Counted from the first letter of the stretch, positions 37,431-50,216 are shown. The stretch is 64,000 nucleotides of DNA from Opisthorchis felineus (GCA_004794785.1 SJOL01009743.1:390363-454362); one strand, 5' to 3'. Numbers and translations: made by a program. The notes: generated by a model from the sequence alone, not told the origin.

Positions 37431-39819
37431 ATCTGAGCTTGAATTCTGATGCCCTGATGATAGTAGCGTTAGCTTTTCATCGTGGTAATTCTGTCTCACA
37501 CAAGCATAGATGTCATGGGCATCGTTAAACCATTAATTTGACAAGGACTGCGTGCACCACTGGTGTGTCCCTAACTCAGTGAGAATCGTACGATTTTTTG
37601 GCTGATTCGCACTCAATTTCTACTCAGTTTATTTTCTAATGAACAACGGGACACGCTGCAGCTTAACTGAGATGAAAGACAAAACAATACAACAATGTGA
37701 AAGAAGATTAATCGATCGTGTTTGGCCTATTTTCCGACGAAGACGAGGCAGGCCAAGTTCCCCAAGCTCATTATGAATCACCCGTTAGTTGAGTTTATTC
37801 GGAAGGAGATTTTGGGGAATACATAGGTGATTGTCAAAGTAATAAAAATTGAACTTTTGCAGAAGCCTCGAAAAACGAACAAGTAAAATGGATCTTGTCA
37901 GTGACACATATCCGCGGGCTGCTCACATTAGTTGTCCGATAACGGACCCATGTGAAGGTACGGTGTGATAACTAATTCAGGAAAGACTCACTGAAAAATA
38001 CCACAAAGGTAATGTGCTACTTACTGCTGAGTTCAGTCATGCTTTCCGTCTGGAAAGGCTGATATTCTTCACCTGCTGCCAGATCAGGTTATATGGGGAA
38101 CAACCACCTACAAGTGCAAAGAGAACGACAGGTCAATGCAATGCACACAAACATTGGTAAATCGTTTGGTCTGCATCGTGGCAGACCAATTCAATTGCTA
38201 CGGAGGGAATCACCAGATCGTTCCCTAGCTTCAAACCATTTTTCAACATCATCTGACGCGAAAAGATAAGGAGACGTTCAATGTTCAACCCGCGCAAGTC
38301 ATTTGACTAAGCACAAAAGTGACTCAGCTCGTGTGTGTTGATTGCTGCCGAGGCAAGCAGCAGCTTTACGATTTGCGTGTTTCCAAGTCGCATAATATCT
38401 GAGCGTTTCTTTTATAATGCTAATAGATACATCTGTCATCTTTAGTTTTGTTCGTTGACAAGCTGAGAATTTCGGACCTCTCGATTTGTCTGTTTACGTC
38501 TTTCCTGTTGTCACATTAACACAGGTCCTTGTTGGTTGTACTGTGAGGCATGGGACGGGTTTTTTAATTGCTTACTTGTTCGCATCAAGTCAACAAAATT
38601 GATTGGCGTTTTTTTTTCAGATTTGCCTGGAAACACCAAATAGCTATTTGAAACTTGATGAAAAACCGGCTGTTTCTTTCTTTGTAAGTTGAAATCCGAG
38701 TGAAGTTAATCACGCATGACGTGCAACTGACAGATTAAGATGAAAAATCGAATGCATCAACTAAGGCTACATGGAATTCGTACTAATTCCGCCTCCTGAA
38801 CAAAAGTACTAGAGCTGAACACACCATGATGAGGCACCTACGTAACCATTTAGTGAAAATGTCGTTCTTCTGAGCTCATTAGATAAGTCACTTCAAATTT
38901 CCTTGAAAGTATGTGAAATAAAAGTGAATGGACAAATCTGTGAACTAATGGTAATAAAAACGGACCACAAAAAATTTGTTTTTAATGAGTGAGCGAGGTT
39001 TTGGTCAACAATTTGCTTCAGTATAGTAATTGAAGTAACGTAATTTTTAGAACCTTTCTTAACTGATCTGGTAGCACTGGTAAAACCTACAAAAAATGTC
39101 ACTAGGCACATCAGGTATCAGTTGACAAACTGTTTTAGGGTAAGTTTTTCAATCTTCAGTCATCCCTGAGACGTAATCAGGGATTACAACTAAACTGGGT
39201 GTTTGATTTTTTTATAGTTCTCTAAATAACAGAATAGCTGTCACAGTGGGCGCACTACAAAACCATTAGAACCAGCACCTTGAAGGGCAGGGATAGAGTC
39301 AACTGGAAATGTTTGCAACCTATTGAGAATTTAGTAAACAATCGGTGGTTTTATGACCGGGGAGCGTTTTGCTTTTGAAGTAAAAACTTTGTTAGTCCAA
39401 GTTTCCCGAGTACTAAGGCACATTAGATCAGTGCTGATTGTCCGTTAAAAGGTTTTCTCGGTTGGTGTGGGTGCCTAAAACTTACGGTTGATAGGTTGTG
39501 TAGCTGCAAATTGGACGACCAGAATAGATTAGCGCAACAGGAAATTAACAGGCCACCGAGAAACGCTGATGAATATTGAATGCTACAAAAAGACTCATCA
39601 ACTGCGTGCGTATACTAGCCGCACGACAAAAAGTAGATTTAGTAAATACTGGTTTGAGGCGACAACTACAATTCGCACCGATGATCCAGGTGGTGGAAAT
39701 AACCAAGTATCCCAATGTGATTAGAATAGCAGAAGAGCCAGCAAGCATGTAGAGGTCGGTTATAGATCAACCGAGCGACACGTGATGTGCGGGGTCATCA
39801 AATGAAGCACCTTAGATCT

Positions 39820-39962
39820 GAAGTGCGTGAACCAAACTGACTATAATTTCCAGGTAATCTCACCCCCTCCAACCAAATTGTTGTAGCACCCATAAACCCA
39901 AGCAGTCCGACAGAATTCACCAGTGGTAACCAAGATGAATCATCAGTTGAAGTGCGTGAACC
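39820..39962. repeat. Local direct repeat, 15 bases, 128 bases apart
   Basis: TGAAGTGCGTGAACC is exact at both ends of this interval. The sequence around each copy is only loosely similar, so an old local duplication is possible. Confidence 0.55.
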
Positions 39963-41458
39963 GGAAGCTCAAATTTATTTCAAATTCCCCCAAACCATCA
40001 ACCGTAAGATTTAGGCAAACACACTACGCGATAAGTCCTTTGAACTGATATTCGCCACTGATTTAGTGTGCCAATCGGAAGAGGACTTACTGATTGGTAC
40101 TCAATCGGCTTTAAAATTTGGCGACCAAACTGACGCAGCCTGACGAACTTTTTGTGTCAACAACGAAAAGCTTCCCATCTGTAAGACCACTTGTTGTTTA
40201 AAAAAAACCTTCGGTATGTGGTGACATATTTTCTGCTATTCATAGTCCAGCATCATGATTCTCAAATGGACTTGTATCGGCACATGTGAGGCAATCCGAT
40301 GTTGTAGGAGGGCCGGAGCGGAGTTGGACAAGTAAGCGCGATGGAGGACGAAAAGACACATCGTTAGCGTTCAAGATATTGCTGCCCCATTGCGTACAGT
40401 TATTCATCAACCAGACCACTGCATATCACGTTCAAACTTAAAGGTATCCGGACACACTGCAGCAGAAAGCACAAAAAGACGACTTAGTTTCTGCGCAAGA
40501 AATATACGTCTGCATCTGTCAAGTATACGACTGGTATATGACTTGATCAAACTTTCAACATTTCCTTACTTGCAAGTTAGTTTCGTCACCCAACCTTAGC
40601 CTAGTGCGTGCACTCATCAAACTACATCCGTCTGCAAGCGAGCGTTTCAGTTTATGTAGTAATATGTCCTACACAGTCTGTAATTGATACCAGATAGATT
40701 TGCTACCAAACTTCATTGTCCGGACCGGGAATTTGTGTGACAAATAAGTTTGTGGCTTACCTCAGAAAAGCGAGAACTGACCAGCACCAGCTGACCACAA
40801 TTTCGTTATACTGATAGGACTTTACGTGCCACGTCTAAAGGTCGATGCTGTTCACGGTCCTTGTACGTTACCCAATCGGCTTATTTCAGTGTTTTTGCGG
40901 GAATTCGCCAGACTACTGTGGTTATCATAAAACAGCAGTGCTGGTATTTATCTCACTTCACTCTGAGCCCAATGAGAAATGGACCAGGCGGATGTTAATG
41001 TATCGAGGATTTTTAACATATACGACTTGAAAAATTCTTATACATACCGCATTATATCAGGAAGTCCAAACAAACTGCAAATATAATGTGGAATGAGTTG
41101 GAAATTCCAGACATTTGCAGTCAACAGTGAGCACACAAAACGGTATCAAAATTTTGAGATCGATTTGAAAAGTAAACGGTACATATTCTGATAGGGCGAA
41201 CAAGCATCCGATGTATTTTCGGGATCTTTGTGACAGCTTTGACAGACGACATACAAAGCCACGGGTGGGCAACAGTAATAACCTGAATTATTTATAGCAA
41301 ATATCTATTTTACAATATTGTTTGACAACTGATCGCGGCAGCAATCACAGAAGTTATGTAGGGTGTTTCACAAAAGGCGCATAGTGACACTATCGCATCA
41401 ATCTGTTTAAACTATAGTTATTTTGATAATAACGTTTCGTTTTTATCCTATCAGCTGT

Positions 41459-41515
41459 AATAGTAAAATCAACCAATCAATAGTAAAATCAGTTAGAAAT
41501 AAATAGAAATAAAAC
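41459..41515. repeat. Short tandem duplications
   Basis: AATAGTAAAATCA occurs at 41459-41471 and 41479-41491, followed by two AGAAATAAA units at 41495-41514. Confidence 0.6.
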
Positions 41516-42764
41516 TGTGGGACGAGACCACCCACCACATTGGTTTGTAAAGTATGTTTTTTTAAATCCAAGCAAGCTGATAAACTGTGCGATATTTGAA
41601 CGCGCTAAAAGTTGCGATAAGAAAACCAAGTGAAAAACGTCAAGGTCTTGGGGACCTTGTCGTCAGACCAGTACGTATATTATGATCAAATATGAATGAA
41701 CAGTGAAATAAATTGAGAGCAGCTATTCAACTAAAAATGGGGAACGCAGATATTCGGCTGTCAGCGAAATACAAGTCTTATCTAGTTAGACGGGGTATGG
41801 TAGTCCAAAAGGCTTTGAGCGACTGGGGGGGGTCCAAAGGTATCGAAGCAGACTGAGGATTTCTGCGAATATTTTTTGACAGCGTACTACCGGATCTCGT
41901 AATCGTATGGCGACTGCTCCGGCTGTTGTCAAGCCGCATTGTTAGCTGTCTCTAAGCTGCTGTATAGAAAGCGTAAAGCAACAAACTGGGATTGACCAAT
42001 TCTCCAATATTAATAACCTGTGAAGCAATAGAGCATCTACGGACCCATGAATTCTGGTGGTAGTCTAGTAAGAGAGGTTCATTTATTCTATTAGAAGGTT
42101 ACCCGACATGTGCTGCCGGGGACAAATGTGGAGAAGGAACATACAACCACAGTTTTTGAGTGCATCTGAATTAATTAAGCAACCTAGCCACACTGAAGCT
42201 AGGAATCTGGACCCGGAATTGAGTGATGGATACGCATGACTGAGTAAATGATGTGATCTTTGTCATATGTCTGTAGTTAATCCGTCCCCTCAAATTGCAG
42301 ACCGTTCTGCAAACATCTGACATACTCGACGTGCCGTTGTCCAACTTATCCTTCCCTTATCAATGAAACAACTAAGTCTCCGATTCGTAGCGTGCATATC
42401 ACAAAACCTGCACTCACTTGTTGAATACCAGTGTGTGCGCATTTGACGAGAGATATACATAAGCGGGAAAGATGAAGGCTTATGAGACTGAACCTCATGA
42501 GATTTCCCGCGTACTTCTGTTCAAGTGATCAATCTCTCGATCGGGGAACTGCACGCTGAAGCCTAGAAAGCTGCCTCACCTATTTCGAAGCCCACGTCAA
42601 CCACTGAACACAACCTAAGGCAACGCCCGGATCTTTAACCAGCGTCCATGAAGGCCAATTAGATCAATAGTTTGCATTCTATTCACTCACTTCAGATAGG
42701 TACTGTTTACACCTCGGCAAAATATCAGGCCAAGACGAGTATAAACCAATCATGTCTCTCTGGG

Positions 42765-42985
42765 GTGAACGCGCCCACTCTCCCGAGGTGATAATTCAAG
42801 TAGGTCCACCCAGCAATGGTAGGGTAGTAGTATCGCGCTTGCCTAGCGTGTCAGATTTCCAGTGTTACGACCCCACCAAGGCCAAGAATAGGCACTGTCG
42901 AGGGGCTCAGTTAAGAGCGAAACTCCAGTCCTGTGCTACCCCAGTTGATGTGAACTAACCAGGATAGGAGAAGGACAATCCTAAC
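42765..42985 (+). mobile_element. tRNA-like SINE, family D
   Basis: The stretch AATGGTAGGGTAGTAGTATC, GCGCTTGCCTAGCGTGTCAG, then GTGTTACGACCCC has the order and spacing of a degraded tRNA: box A-like, a CTTGCCTAGCGTGTCAG middle that reads like an anticodon arm and variable loop, and box B-like. A GC-rich body follows. No second copy was found in the window, so the call depends on resemblance only. Confidence 0.35.
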
Positions 42986-43205
42986 AAATCCCAACATGTC
43001 CAGCAACGATCGACAACTGATCAGCAGCTACCTGGTCAGCTTGCGTGCACTAAAAATCTTGAAAAATTCGTCTTGAAATACAATACAAGCGTTACCGTTC
43101 CACTAGTTTTGTCTTCTTTTGGTACAGCCTTGTTTTTACTATTGCGGGTGAACAGACAATAAGAAACGTCAACAACATTTGGCTCTTTTATCTTCTTGTC
43201 TTATC

Positions 43206-43230
43206 GAAATAGGTAGAAGAGACCTATTTC
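43206..43230. repeat. Perfect 9-bp inverted repeat beside AT repeat
   Basis: GAAATAGGT and ACCTATTTC enclose seven bases (AGAAGAG) and abut the AT microsatellite. Confidence 0.65.
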
Positions 43231-43253
43231 ATATATATATATATATATATATA
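43231..43253. repeat. AT dinucleotide repeat, left of gap
   Basis: Pure AT repeat runs up to the first N. Confidence 0.9.
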
Positions 43254-43324
43254 NNNNNNNNNNNNNNNNNNNNNNNNNNNNNNNNNNNNNNNNNNNNNNN
43301 NNNNNNNNNNNNNNNNNNNNNNNN
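43254..43324. other. Assembly gap, 71 N
   Basis: The gap sits wholly within the AT repeat, so the missing sequence is probably more of the repeat. The true length is unknown. Confidence 0.95.
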
Positions 43325-43339
43325 TATATATATATATAA
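43325..43339. repeat. AT dinucleotide repeat, right of gap
   Basis: Continuation of the same repeat after the N run. Confidence 0.9.
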
Positions 43340-44199
43340 TCCAATTAGTAAGTGACATTGCACAAACTAGTGAAAGATGTCCCAAAAGGGGCTCTTTCAG
43401 AGATGCCGTCATTCTGAGGGGGCAAAAACAGCATCGCCGACAGCAACATTCCAGGATAAGATCTCTTGGAAAGGGATCAACCCAAAGAGAGGAACGAGAG
43501 AAACTCATTCTTCATTGTGTTTTTCCTTCATGAGGACTAACAAACTACGTGGACCAAACAACATTATTCTGATGAGTCCACTCTGTCATTTGCTCCTTGG
43601 TGTTTGGTTACTTCGCGATGTGTATAATGGACTACTGAAGACGACGAATTTCGTTTCCTCAAACATTATTGTGGAGATAAAAATCGCTGGCAGCATTATT
43701 TCGAGTTGGAACTGAGGTGATGTCCCCGTGCTCTTTCCGAATTCAGTTGCATCCAATTTGGTTTACCTCACACTTTTTGCACGTAGAAACCTTTCAGATG
43801 TTTCGTAAACGGATAACGAGCATTGGGTCTCTTGCGTAATGGTATGCCAAAAAAACGAAGCGTCCTGACAGGAAACTCCGCTGATTTATTCCAATGGTAA
43901 TAAGGAGAAGTACCGTCTACTTTCCACATTATAAATGAAATGGATTTGGTTTAATTATCTTGGATTCACTATAAAAGCATTGCATGCTGAATGTGACAAC
44001 AAATTCTTGTTGTTCGCAGAAAGGTGATGAAATTGCATTCGTTGTACATATGGTAAAATTACGACCAAAGCCTACCGCCCAACTATGAGGTTATTGAAAC
44101 CGTGCTTCTTTGAAAGCCAGGCGTTTGGTATTCACAGTACAATCAGTTGAATCACAATAGGCGTGCGAGCCCGTCTTTTACAGCCAATACCCTTAAAAA
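43340..44199. other. No gene recognised
   Basis: A 112-codon frame (plus, 43377-43715) and a shorter minus frame overlap. Neither has a motif. The first is within chance length. Confidence 0.45.
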
Positions 44200-44520
44200 T
44201 CAGCAGTCAGCGACTGGCTTGTGTTTCGGTCCATTCAGACATAGCCACTGTAACGGAATTCCGTGAGTCGCACTGGACGTCTCAGTCCATCTTCTGGAAG
44301 TCGCTACAATGAGGTTACCCTGCCAATCTAATGGCAGAATGCATTGGGTTTTTTCTTCGAAGATTGGTACAAATAGTTTTTGTCTCAGCCGAGGCCTTTG
44401 ATCTAGTTGTATATTGAGATTTTCTTCTTGCAGTAAAATGGTCTGCACCGAAGTTGAAAGACTAGAACTTGGTACTTTTAGAACAGGCGACTCAGTGGCC
44501 AATTCTACCTGAACTCTCGC
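44200..44520 (-). CDS. Candidate exon or short coding block, function unknown
   Basis: About 105 codons are open between a TGA at 44521-44523 and a TGA stop at 44200-44202. Composition is very protein-like: a hydrophilic start (ATESPVLKVPSSSLSTSVQT), then QEENLNIQLDQRPRLRQKLF and EKTQCILPLDWQGNLIVATS. An acceptor-like GAGAGTTCAG lies at about 44510. It ends in a stop, so it could be a last exon; no polyadenylation signal was confirmed. No family is recognised. It could instead be transposon-derived. Confidence 0.35.
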   Translation of the reverse strand, partial: ARVQVELATESPVLKVPSSSLSTSVQTILLQEENLNIQLDQRPRLRQKLFVPIFEEKTQCILPLDWQGNLIVATSRRWTETSSATHGIPLQWLCLNGPKHKPVADC

Positions 44521-44590
44521 TCATACAAATATCAATGACAAGGTAACAACAAAGATTCCTTGAGACGGATCATTTAAACTAAAGCAACCA

Positions 44591-44628
44591 GTACCATGAA
44601 GTAGTACCGTGAAGTACCGTGAAGTAGT
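44591..44628. repeat. Short tandem repeat GTACCRTGAA
   Basis: Units GTACCATGAAGTA, GTACCGTGAA and GTACCGTGAAGTA lie head to tail. Confidence 0.75.
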
Positions 44629-46530
44629 TTACTGATGATTCAGTGGGTGACCGTGAACATTGTGTCGGCTCTTTGCAAATGGACGTAATAAATTTCCTGT
44701 CATATGTTGCCTAGGATCGACAGCTAAAAGCATTCTATTAACCGGTTGCATCAAGAAAGACAAGCTTTTCAGGAATTTGGCACAGAATGCTAGTCCCCAT
44801 TTGTGGAGGCTCGCTTTTGGCCTAGTATATTGCACTTGTGGACATCATCATTTGGGGACATTCCGAAAGTCCAGATAAGGCAGGCCTGGGTGAAAATGAA
44901 TTTCCAACCAGTGATGCGTTACAATAACGGCAAACCAATATTCAGTGTTCAGTCTAGAGAGACAACTTCCCGGTTCGAACGCTTTTTGTTGGCCCATGTA
45001 AAGCTCTTTTTAAATTTTACACAAAAATATCTCACTGACGCTTCAATCCATATTGTCCCTTCCTAACTTTGTGAACAAAATACACATAATGTACTAATAT
45101 AACACTCAGTACATCATAAGCATCTGCGTCTACAGCACGACCGCGATTGTTTCTGTAGGTGTTCACCGCATAAGCCTGGTGGGATAATCTTACTGTTATT
45201 ACTGGTGGAATTTGTTTTCTCCTCAGTGCATAGCAAGGGAAACAAAGCATATTATTTAGGATATGGTATAAGAGACACGCCATTTGCAGGACCTGTCGAA
45301 CTGAGGCACGTGATCTTTACGTTTTCTGTGTCCATTATGTGTGTCCTTATTAAAACCATTTAATCTTGCGAATTCCAGAGTATCAGCCGACTGATTTACG
45401 ATATTTGTAACCCAGGTTCACGATATTAGTCAACCAAATGGGACAAAGCTTACAGGATTATCCAGCTGAGAACATTATTACAACAAATGCTGTCACGAAC
45501 TTGCTCCGAGAAATACGTCCAGTGTAGATCTGTTCTGCCTCTCTGCTTGTCTGACTTACAGCTTCTGCTTAGACAGGACTTAGCTCAGCCTACCCAGCAG
45601 TTATTTAGTTGCCTCAAGTCTGACGTGCTCTATCGTTGGAGACATACCAGAGAGATCTATGGAACGATATACTTTAGGACGTCTGCGGCTCGAGATAGTG
45701 ACCACAACCTTCAAAATAACCTTTTAGTTGAGGCTTGAATGCAGAAATTCCTTTTATCAAACCTTGAAATGCATCTATATTTTTCAAGTGTCCTATTTTT
45801 CAAGGTCCTAAATGACTAATGCATCCCGAAATACGTCAGAAACATTTGAGACACTGATAATTTAAAATTTCATACAACACCAGGGAAACAAAAGTGATGC
45901 AGTGTAACATCTGCAAAATGGTTACTTTCAGCGTCACAAACAAAGCAACCGAAATAGGTTCAAGTATGTGGGACATTCGCGAATGCACAGGGCTGTCCAA
46001 AAGTTAAATAGCTGCCTCAAGGTCAAATGGAAAACATGGGTGGAACAAGCAAACACCGGTTCAGGTATACGCAGTGAACACGAAGGTGCGGATAGATGAA
46101 CAAACAAGAAGTTCCGCATGGGTTGAAGCGATGTCTGTCAATAAGCCAAATTTGACCGCTCAGGATATATTTTGTTAGTGACACCCGAACTTGCCCGTTT
46201 GCCACGATGCCCCTCTCAGTATGGCTAGTGCTAAAAAGGTTTGCCTCTGTACTATTCCGGTTACCGTCGTAATGAGATTCCAGGAGCCCCTTTTCATCCT
46301 TTTTTCAACTGCATTGTGGCAGTTCCATGCGGAAGGAATATTCCATGGAACTAAGTGCAAAGAAAATGCAACGTCCATCCGATATGTGATAGCAGATATA
46401 GAGCACCCTGCTTTCAAACCCAGCTTTCTCTGCCGTCCGAAGTTATGACCTATCGGGGCGCTGTCAAAAACTTGACGGTTGAGTAGTACCTTGTGCTGGC
46501 CGTGCAAGTTGTTTCGTCCATTCTGCATTG
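44629..46530. other. No gene recognised
   Basis: A frame at about 45402-45505 (plus) reads QSLQDYPAENIITTNAVTNL and is protein-like but too short to call. A second frame at 45487-45738 overlaps it. The 146-codon minus frame at 46175-46615 runs through a SINE and is therefore not a gene. Confidence 0.4.
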
Positions 46531-46720
46531 TGGATGAGCTTGAGATATCCCAGTAGTTAAAGTAGGAACGTATTGACCGGAAAGTCCCTGGTTCAAACCC
46601 GATCCCTTCATCCAACTGCTCCTGTCTATGTTTAGGTAGCCTGGCAGTATCTTAGCCCTGTGCTTACTTCGGATGGTACTGCAGAGAGAGTTACAGCCGA
46701 ACGGTTATTATTATTGTTAA
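46531..46720 (+). mobile_element. tRNA-derived SINE, family A, copy 2
   Basis: The tRNA-like head has a box A region CCCAGTAGTTAAAGTAGG at 46549-46566 and an exact box B GGTTCAAACCC at 46590-46600, with GACCGGAAAGT between as in copy 3. The body shares AACTGCTCCTGTCTATGTTT, GGTAGCC and CTTCGG with the family. It ends in GTTACAGCCGAACGGTTATT followed by ATT units, the clearest tail of the three copies. Confidence 0.65.
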
Positions 46721-48300
46721 TATCTCCATTCCTGATGCTTTTGCCTTCTAAATCCATCCATATAATCACTGGAACTAGTTTTTGGTGGTACTTGTCAACT
46801 GCTAATCTCCCTCTATTCTATTCACTTCATTGGTGATGAAGTTCAGATGGTGAAAAGTGCTCTTCTTTCCTGGTGCATAAATATGCGCTTGTAATCGGGC
46901 TACTTCGAGGTTGAGTGACACAGTATGCTCGTTTTCGGCGCACACTCAATAGTCGGGTCTCAGTGCCGTTGCAACACTAAACAAACTCGACGCCTGGATG
47001 AAGTAACCACTCTGCCCAGACGGTGAACGTTAGATCATATCGGACCAGCGAGTACTGATTCTATTGTCTGTTACTTCTCTCTAGGGGTCTGTGAGGAAAT
47101 AAGCATGTCAGTTGCAGGTATACCAGTGTTTCCTTCCTGTCGCTTCATTTTGCACAAGCACTTCTCTGTCATCTTCTCTGACATCGTTTCTCGATTGGAT
47201 TATCCCAGTGAGCTATGCTGACGGATTTATCGTCTATCCATACGCACGTGTATGTACATAAACATCCAAATAGAGCTACATTTGACTAAATCACATTCAA
47301 AACAAACTGTGAATAGCCATCGTTTATTATTTTTCACACACTTTCTTGTTTCTGTACATGATACGGAAGTACAATCTCAAGATAACCAAAGCTCTCACTG
47401 AAAAGTCCATTTACTTACGACATCCTTCCAGATATATCCTGCACCAGTGCACCAGTTCACAACTAGCATTAGCATGTAATGAGCACGTTTTACGACTTGG
47501 TAGTTTTCTCCGGAGTTCTCTTCAAGAACTCTTCTATATATTTAAAGCCTAATATTTTCTATTTAAGCTGGCAATCGACCGCTATCTAGCTGAACGTGTA
47601 TATACTCTTTCTGCTTGACAGTATTTGATGTGGTAAAAGACGACTGACAAAAGAATTACCGGCCCCTAATGGAATGTGGTCTTTTAGTCTGTCGACCAGC
47701 TGTCAGGCTACTCTACCCGCTTTAGGAGAACCGACGTATCACATGCCACTGATTCTGAGATCGATCGACAGTCCAGAATTACCAAACTCCCGTTTTGTGT
47801 GAGTCTATCGAATAGACCCGCCCCGCTCAAGCACCGAGCAGGTGGATAAACTAGGCAATTACTTTCAGAAAAATTATGTTGACCTCATAGTAATTTTCTA
47901 AAATATTTCATGGTCGTTTTGCTCACGCTAGCGAAAACTTTACGCGTGAGTATATTTTGCGCACGGTTTTCACAAGAAAACAGCCGCAGAGCATGAAGTA
48001 GGTCATTTTTTATTAAAGGGCCAGGTCGATTTTTTAAGTATGTTGCGCAAACAATAGGTCTCCTGTCTACCACAGCTTCCTGAATAGCGTCGCTCCGTGT
48101 TACCTGTAGTGTGCCCGTGGCATATTAGAAAACACACGATTTCACCAAAAGCGGTTAACCTAGATTTTCAGCAGTGCTTTGATGCAAGCACATAGGCTTT
48201 TCTGAGAAGTCTCAGAAAATTCCCTGAAAAGTCTCACTTTAAACACCACAAAGGATGTTATCCACTTTCCTGTCTTGATGATTCTGCACTTAGAAAATTT
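46721..48300. other. No gene recognised
   Basis: Only short frames; no repeat family member was recognised. Confidence 0.45.
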
Positions 48301-48503
48301 TAATGTGGCTAGAGATAGCTCGAGATGGCTCCGGGGTTGAGGTGTGCAATCTGACCGGAAAGTTTGTGGCTCAAACATAATCTCTGCACCTCGACTGCTC
48401 CTTTGTAGTCTTGGACAACCGGAGAGTGCCTCATTCCTCGAGCTTCCTTCGGGTGACATAAAAGCTGAACATCAAAAGGGTGTTATAGCTGAACGACTGT
48501 AGA
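48301..48503 (+). mobile_element. tRNA-derived SINE, family A, copy 3
   Basis: Box A-like TGGCTCCGGGGTTGAGGTG starts at 48326 and box B-like GGCTCAAACAT lies at 48368-48378, separated by GACCGGAAAGTTTGTG as in copy 2. The body carries CTCGACTGCTCCTTTGTAGT, then CTTCGGGTGACATAAAAGC and TGTTATAGCTGAACGA at the end. The ATT tail is lost. Confidence 0.6.
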
Positions 48504-48967
48504 AAAATTTTGACCATCAGTAAACTGCTAAGTCGACGTCGATATTTTCAAACGTCCAAGGCACACAAGATGCATGTGGTTGAAATAATGTCATTGGCAC
48601 AGGTAATTACAGTGAATCTTCCATGTAAAAGAGCGCCTAAGCAACTAGGAAAAATGATCGGCATGAGGCTTAATCAAATTTTAACCCAAAATGTGGTCTG
48701 ATCAAGAACTAGACAAGGGATTGTGTCTGATCATAATTACGAACAAATGTGTGGGTGTAATATTGATCGCACACATAACATTTTGGCTATTCTGAGACCA
48801 TCTATAGTCCGAAAACCTTGTAGTTTGTAAAATGCGTTTTGGCTACACAAGTGGTTCTTCATCGGAAAGTTGCTTCTGTAAGAGAAACATACCTATGAGG
48901 AAAAGGCGACAGGTTTGTAATAGCCGCTTCATTCTCTTTAGGAGAGATCAGCGGTGCTCGTCTCACG

Positions 48968-48987
48968 AATCTTCACGAAGATTCGAA
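48968..48987. repeat. Perfect 9-bp inverted repeat, 2-base loop
   Basis: CGAATCTTC-AC-GAAGATTCG. Confidence 0.65.
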
Positions 48988-49427
48988 ATATAAGTAACTC
49001 TGAGGGAAGAAAAGTTCACACGAAGTGTGTAACTCAGCTCTGAAAATTTGTCACTTGAAGGGCATTCAGAATGTACCCACTTGATGTAGATTCCCTGACT
49101 GAAGTATGTGGGACGTTATAACCCTTCTGAATGCTAGTCAGTAATACTGCTGATCAAGCGCTATTGGTCTAACGCTTTAGTCCGGGTTCAATACACCCTG
49201 AAAATTGGTAAGATTCTCACTTCTGATGATCCCCAATTAGAATAAACTACCCTTACAATGCTTCTTGGTTCTCGGGCACAGATTAGCTCCATGTACGGGA
49301 CAAAATGCCTACTAAACTTTTCCCAGGTCTTGAATTATCAGTCAGCACACAGCATTTTTCTGGAGGTACTGGTTGCGACCAAGTGTAACCATTTTTACAC
49401 GTGGATTTTGGAGAACGTAGGGAAGAG

Positions 49428-49466
49428 CAATGAATTCAATGAATGAATCAATGAATTCAATTCAAG
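49428..49466. repeat. Short tandem repeat AATGAATTC/AATGAATG
   Basis: Imperfect head-to-tail units of AATGAATTC, AATGAATG, AATC and AATTC. Confidence 0.7.
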
Positions 49467-50216
49467 TCGCATGCATCGTAAGTGAATTAATAGGGTTCCA
49501 GTGTGCAACCAGTTGTGCGGAAACATAACCGGGATAAAGTGTCTACCGGTGAGTCAAGTGGACACAATACAAATTACGTCGATAAAGTAAAAATGATCAG
49601 GAATTAGTTTCACGACATGATAAATGGAGACTGCACATGATCGAATCAAACAATTTTGAACGCTTTTCGCTGTGTAGATCTTACACGTTAGTTGTGACAA
49701 GCTTATCGAGTGTCGTTGACAAACGGTGCAGGTAGTACTTGAAAACAATTTTCTCCTGCTAAAATGAGTATCACGTTTTGATGGACAGTTGCAGTATTTA
49801 CTGTAGTAGGTATTAACTCGTGTTGTTACACTCTTGACATTTGAGGCCAATAAAAGTTCTCATTTCTGAAGTTTTTGTTCATATAGGCTCAGGTCTTAGC
49901 AATACCACATGAAAAGGATTTACGTCTGGAAAAAATGAAGATCTTGTGAGGATTTGTTTGAATCGCATTGTGCACAGGTGTCTATTCCAGCCAAAAAACT
50001 TTAAAATTACATGAATTCATACGTCCCGACAAACGTCCAGACATTATACACTCGGCGGGGCATGCAGTACTATGTGATTTCACCATACTGTATAAGGAAG
50101 GAAGAAACTGTGTGTGTAATAACTTGTATATTCTCCAAGACGACAAGCCTTAATCGAGGTGAAACGTCTCGAGGCACGAAGTTTTTCTTGCAGTAATTCC
50201 CTATCAGGTGGGCAAG

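Larger units (their letters stand above)
37431..42759. other. No gene recognised
   Basis: No coding signal was seen. The 15-base repeat TGAAGTGCGTGAACC occurs at 39820-39834 and 39948-39962. A short duplicated AATAGTAAAATCA occurs at 41459 and 41479. The 5' end of the R2-like relic may reach somewhat past 37430. Confidence 0.45.
48504..50216. other. No gene recognised
   Basis: Short frames only. It contains a compact palindrome and a TGAATTCA-type tandem repeat, listed separately. Confidence 0.45.

Noticed and set aside
44591..44628. CRISPR-like array
   Set aside because: Units are head to tail without spacers; a simple tandem repeat in a eukaryotic context.
46175..46615. 146-codon minus frame
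   Set aside because: Its first part is the reverse of a family A SINE, so it is a passenger frame.
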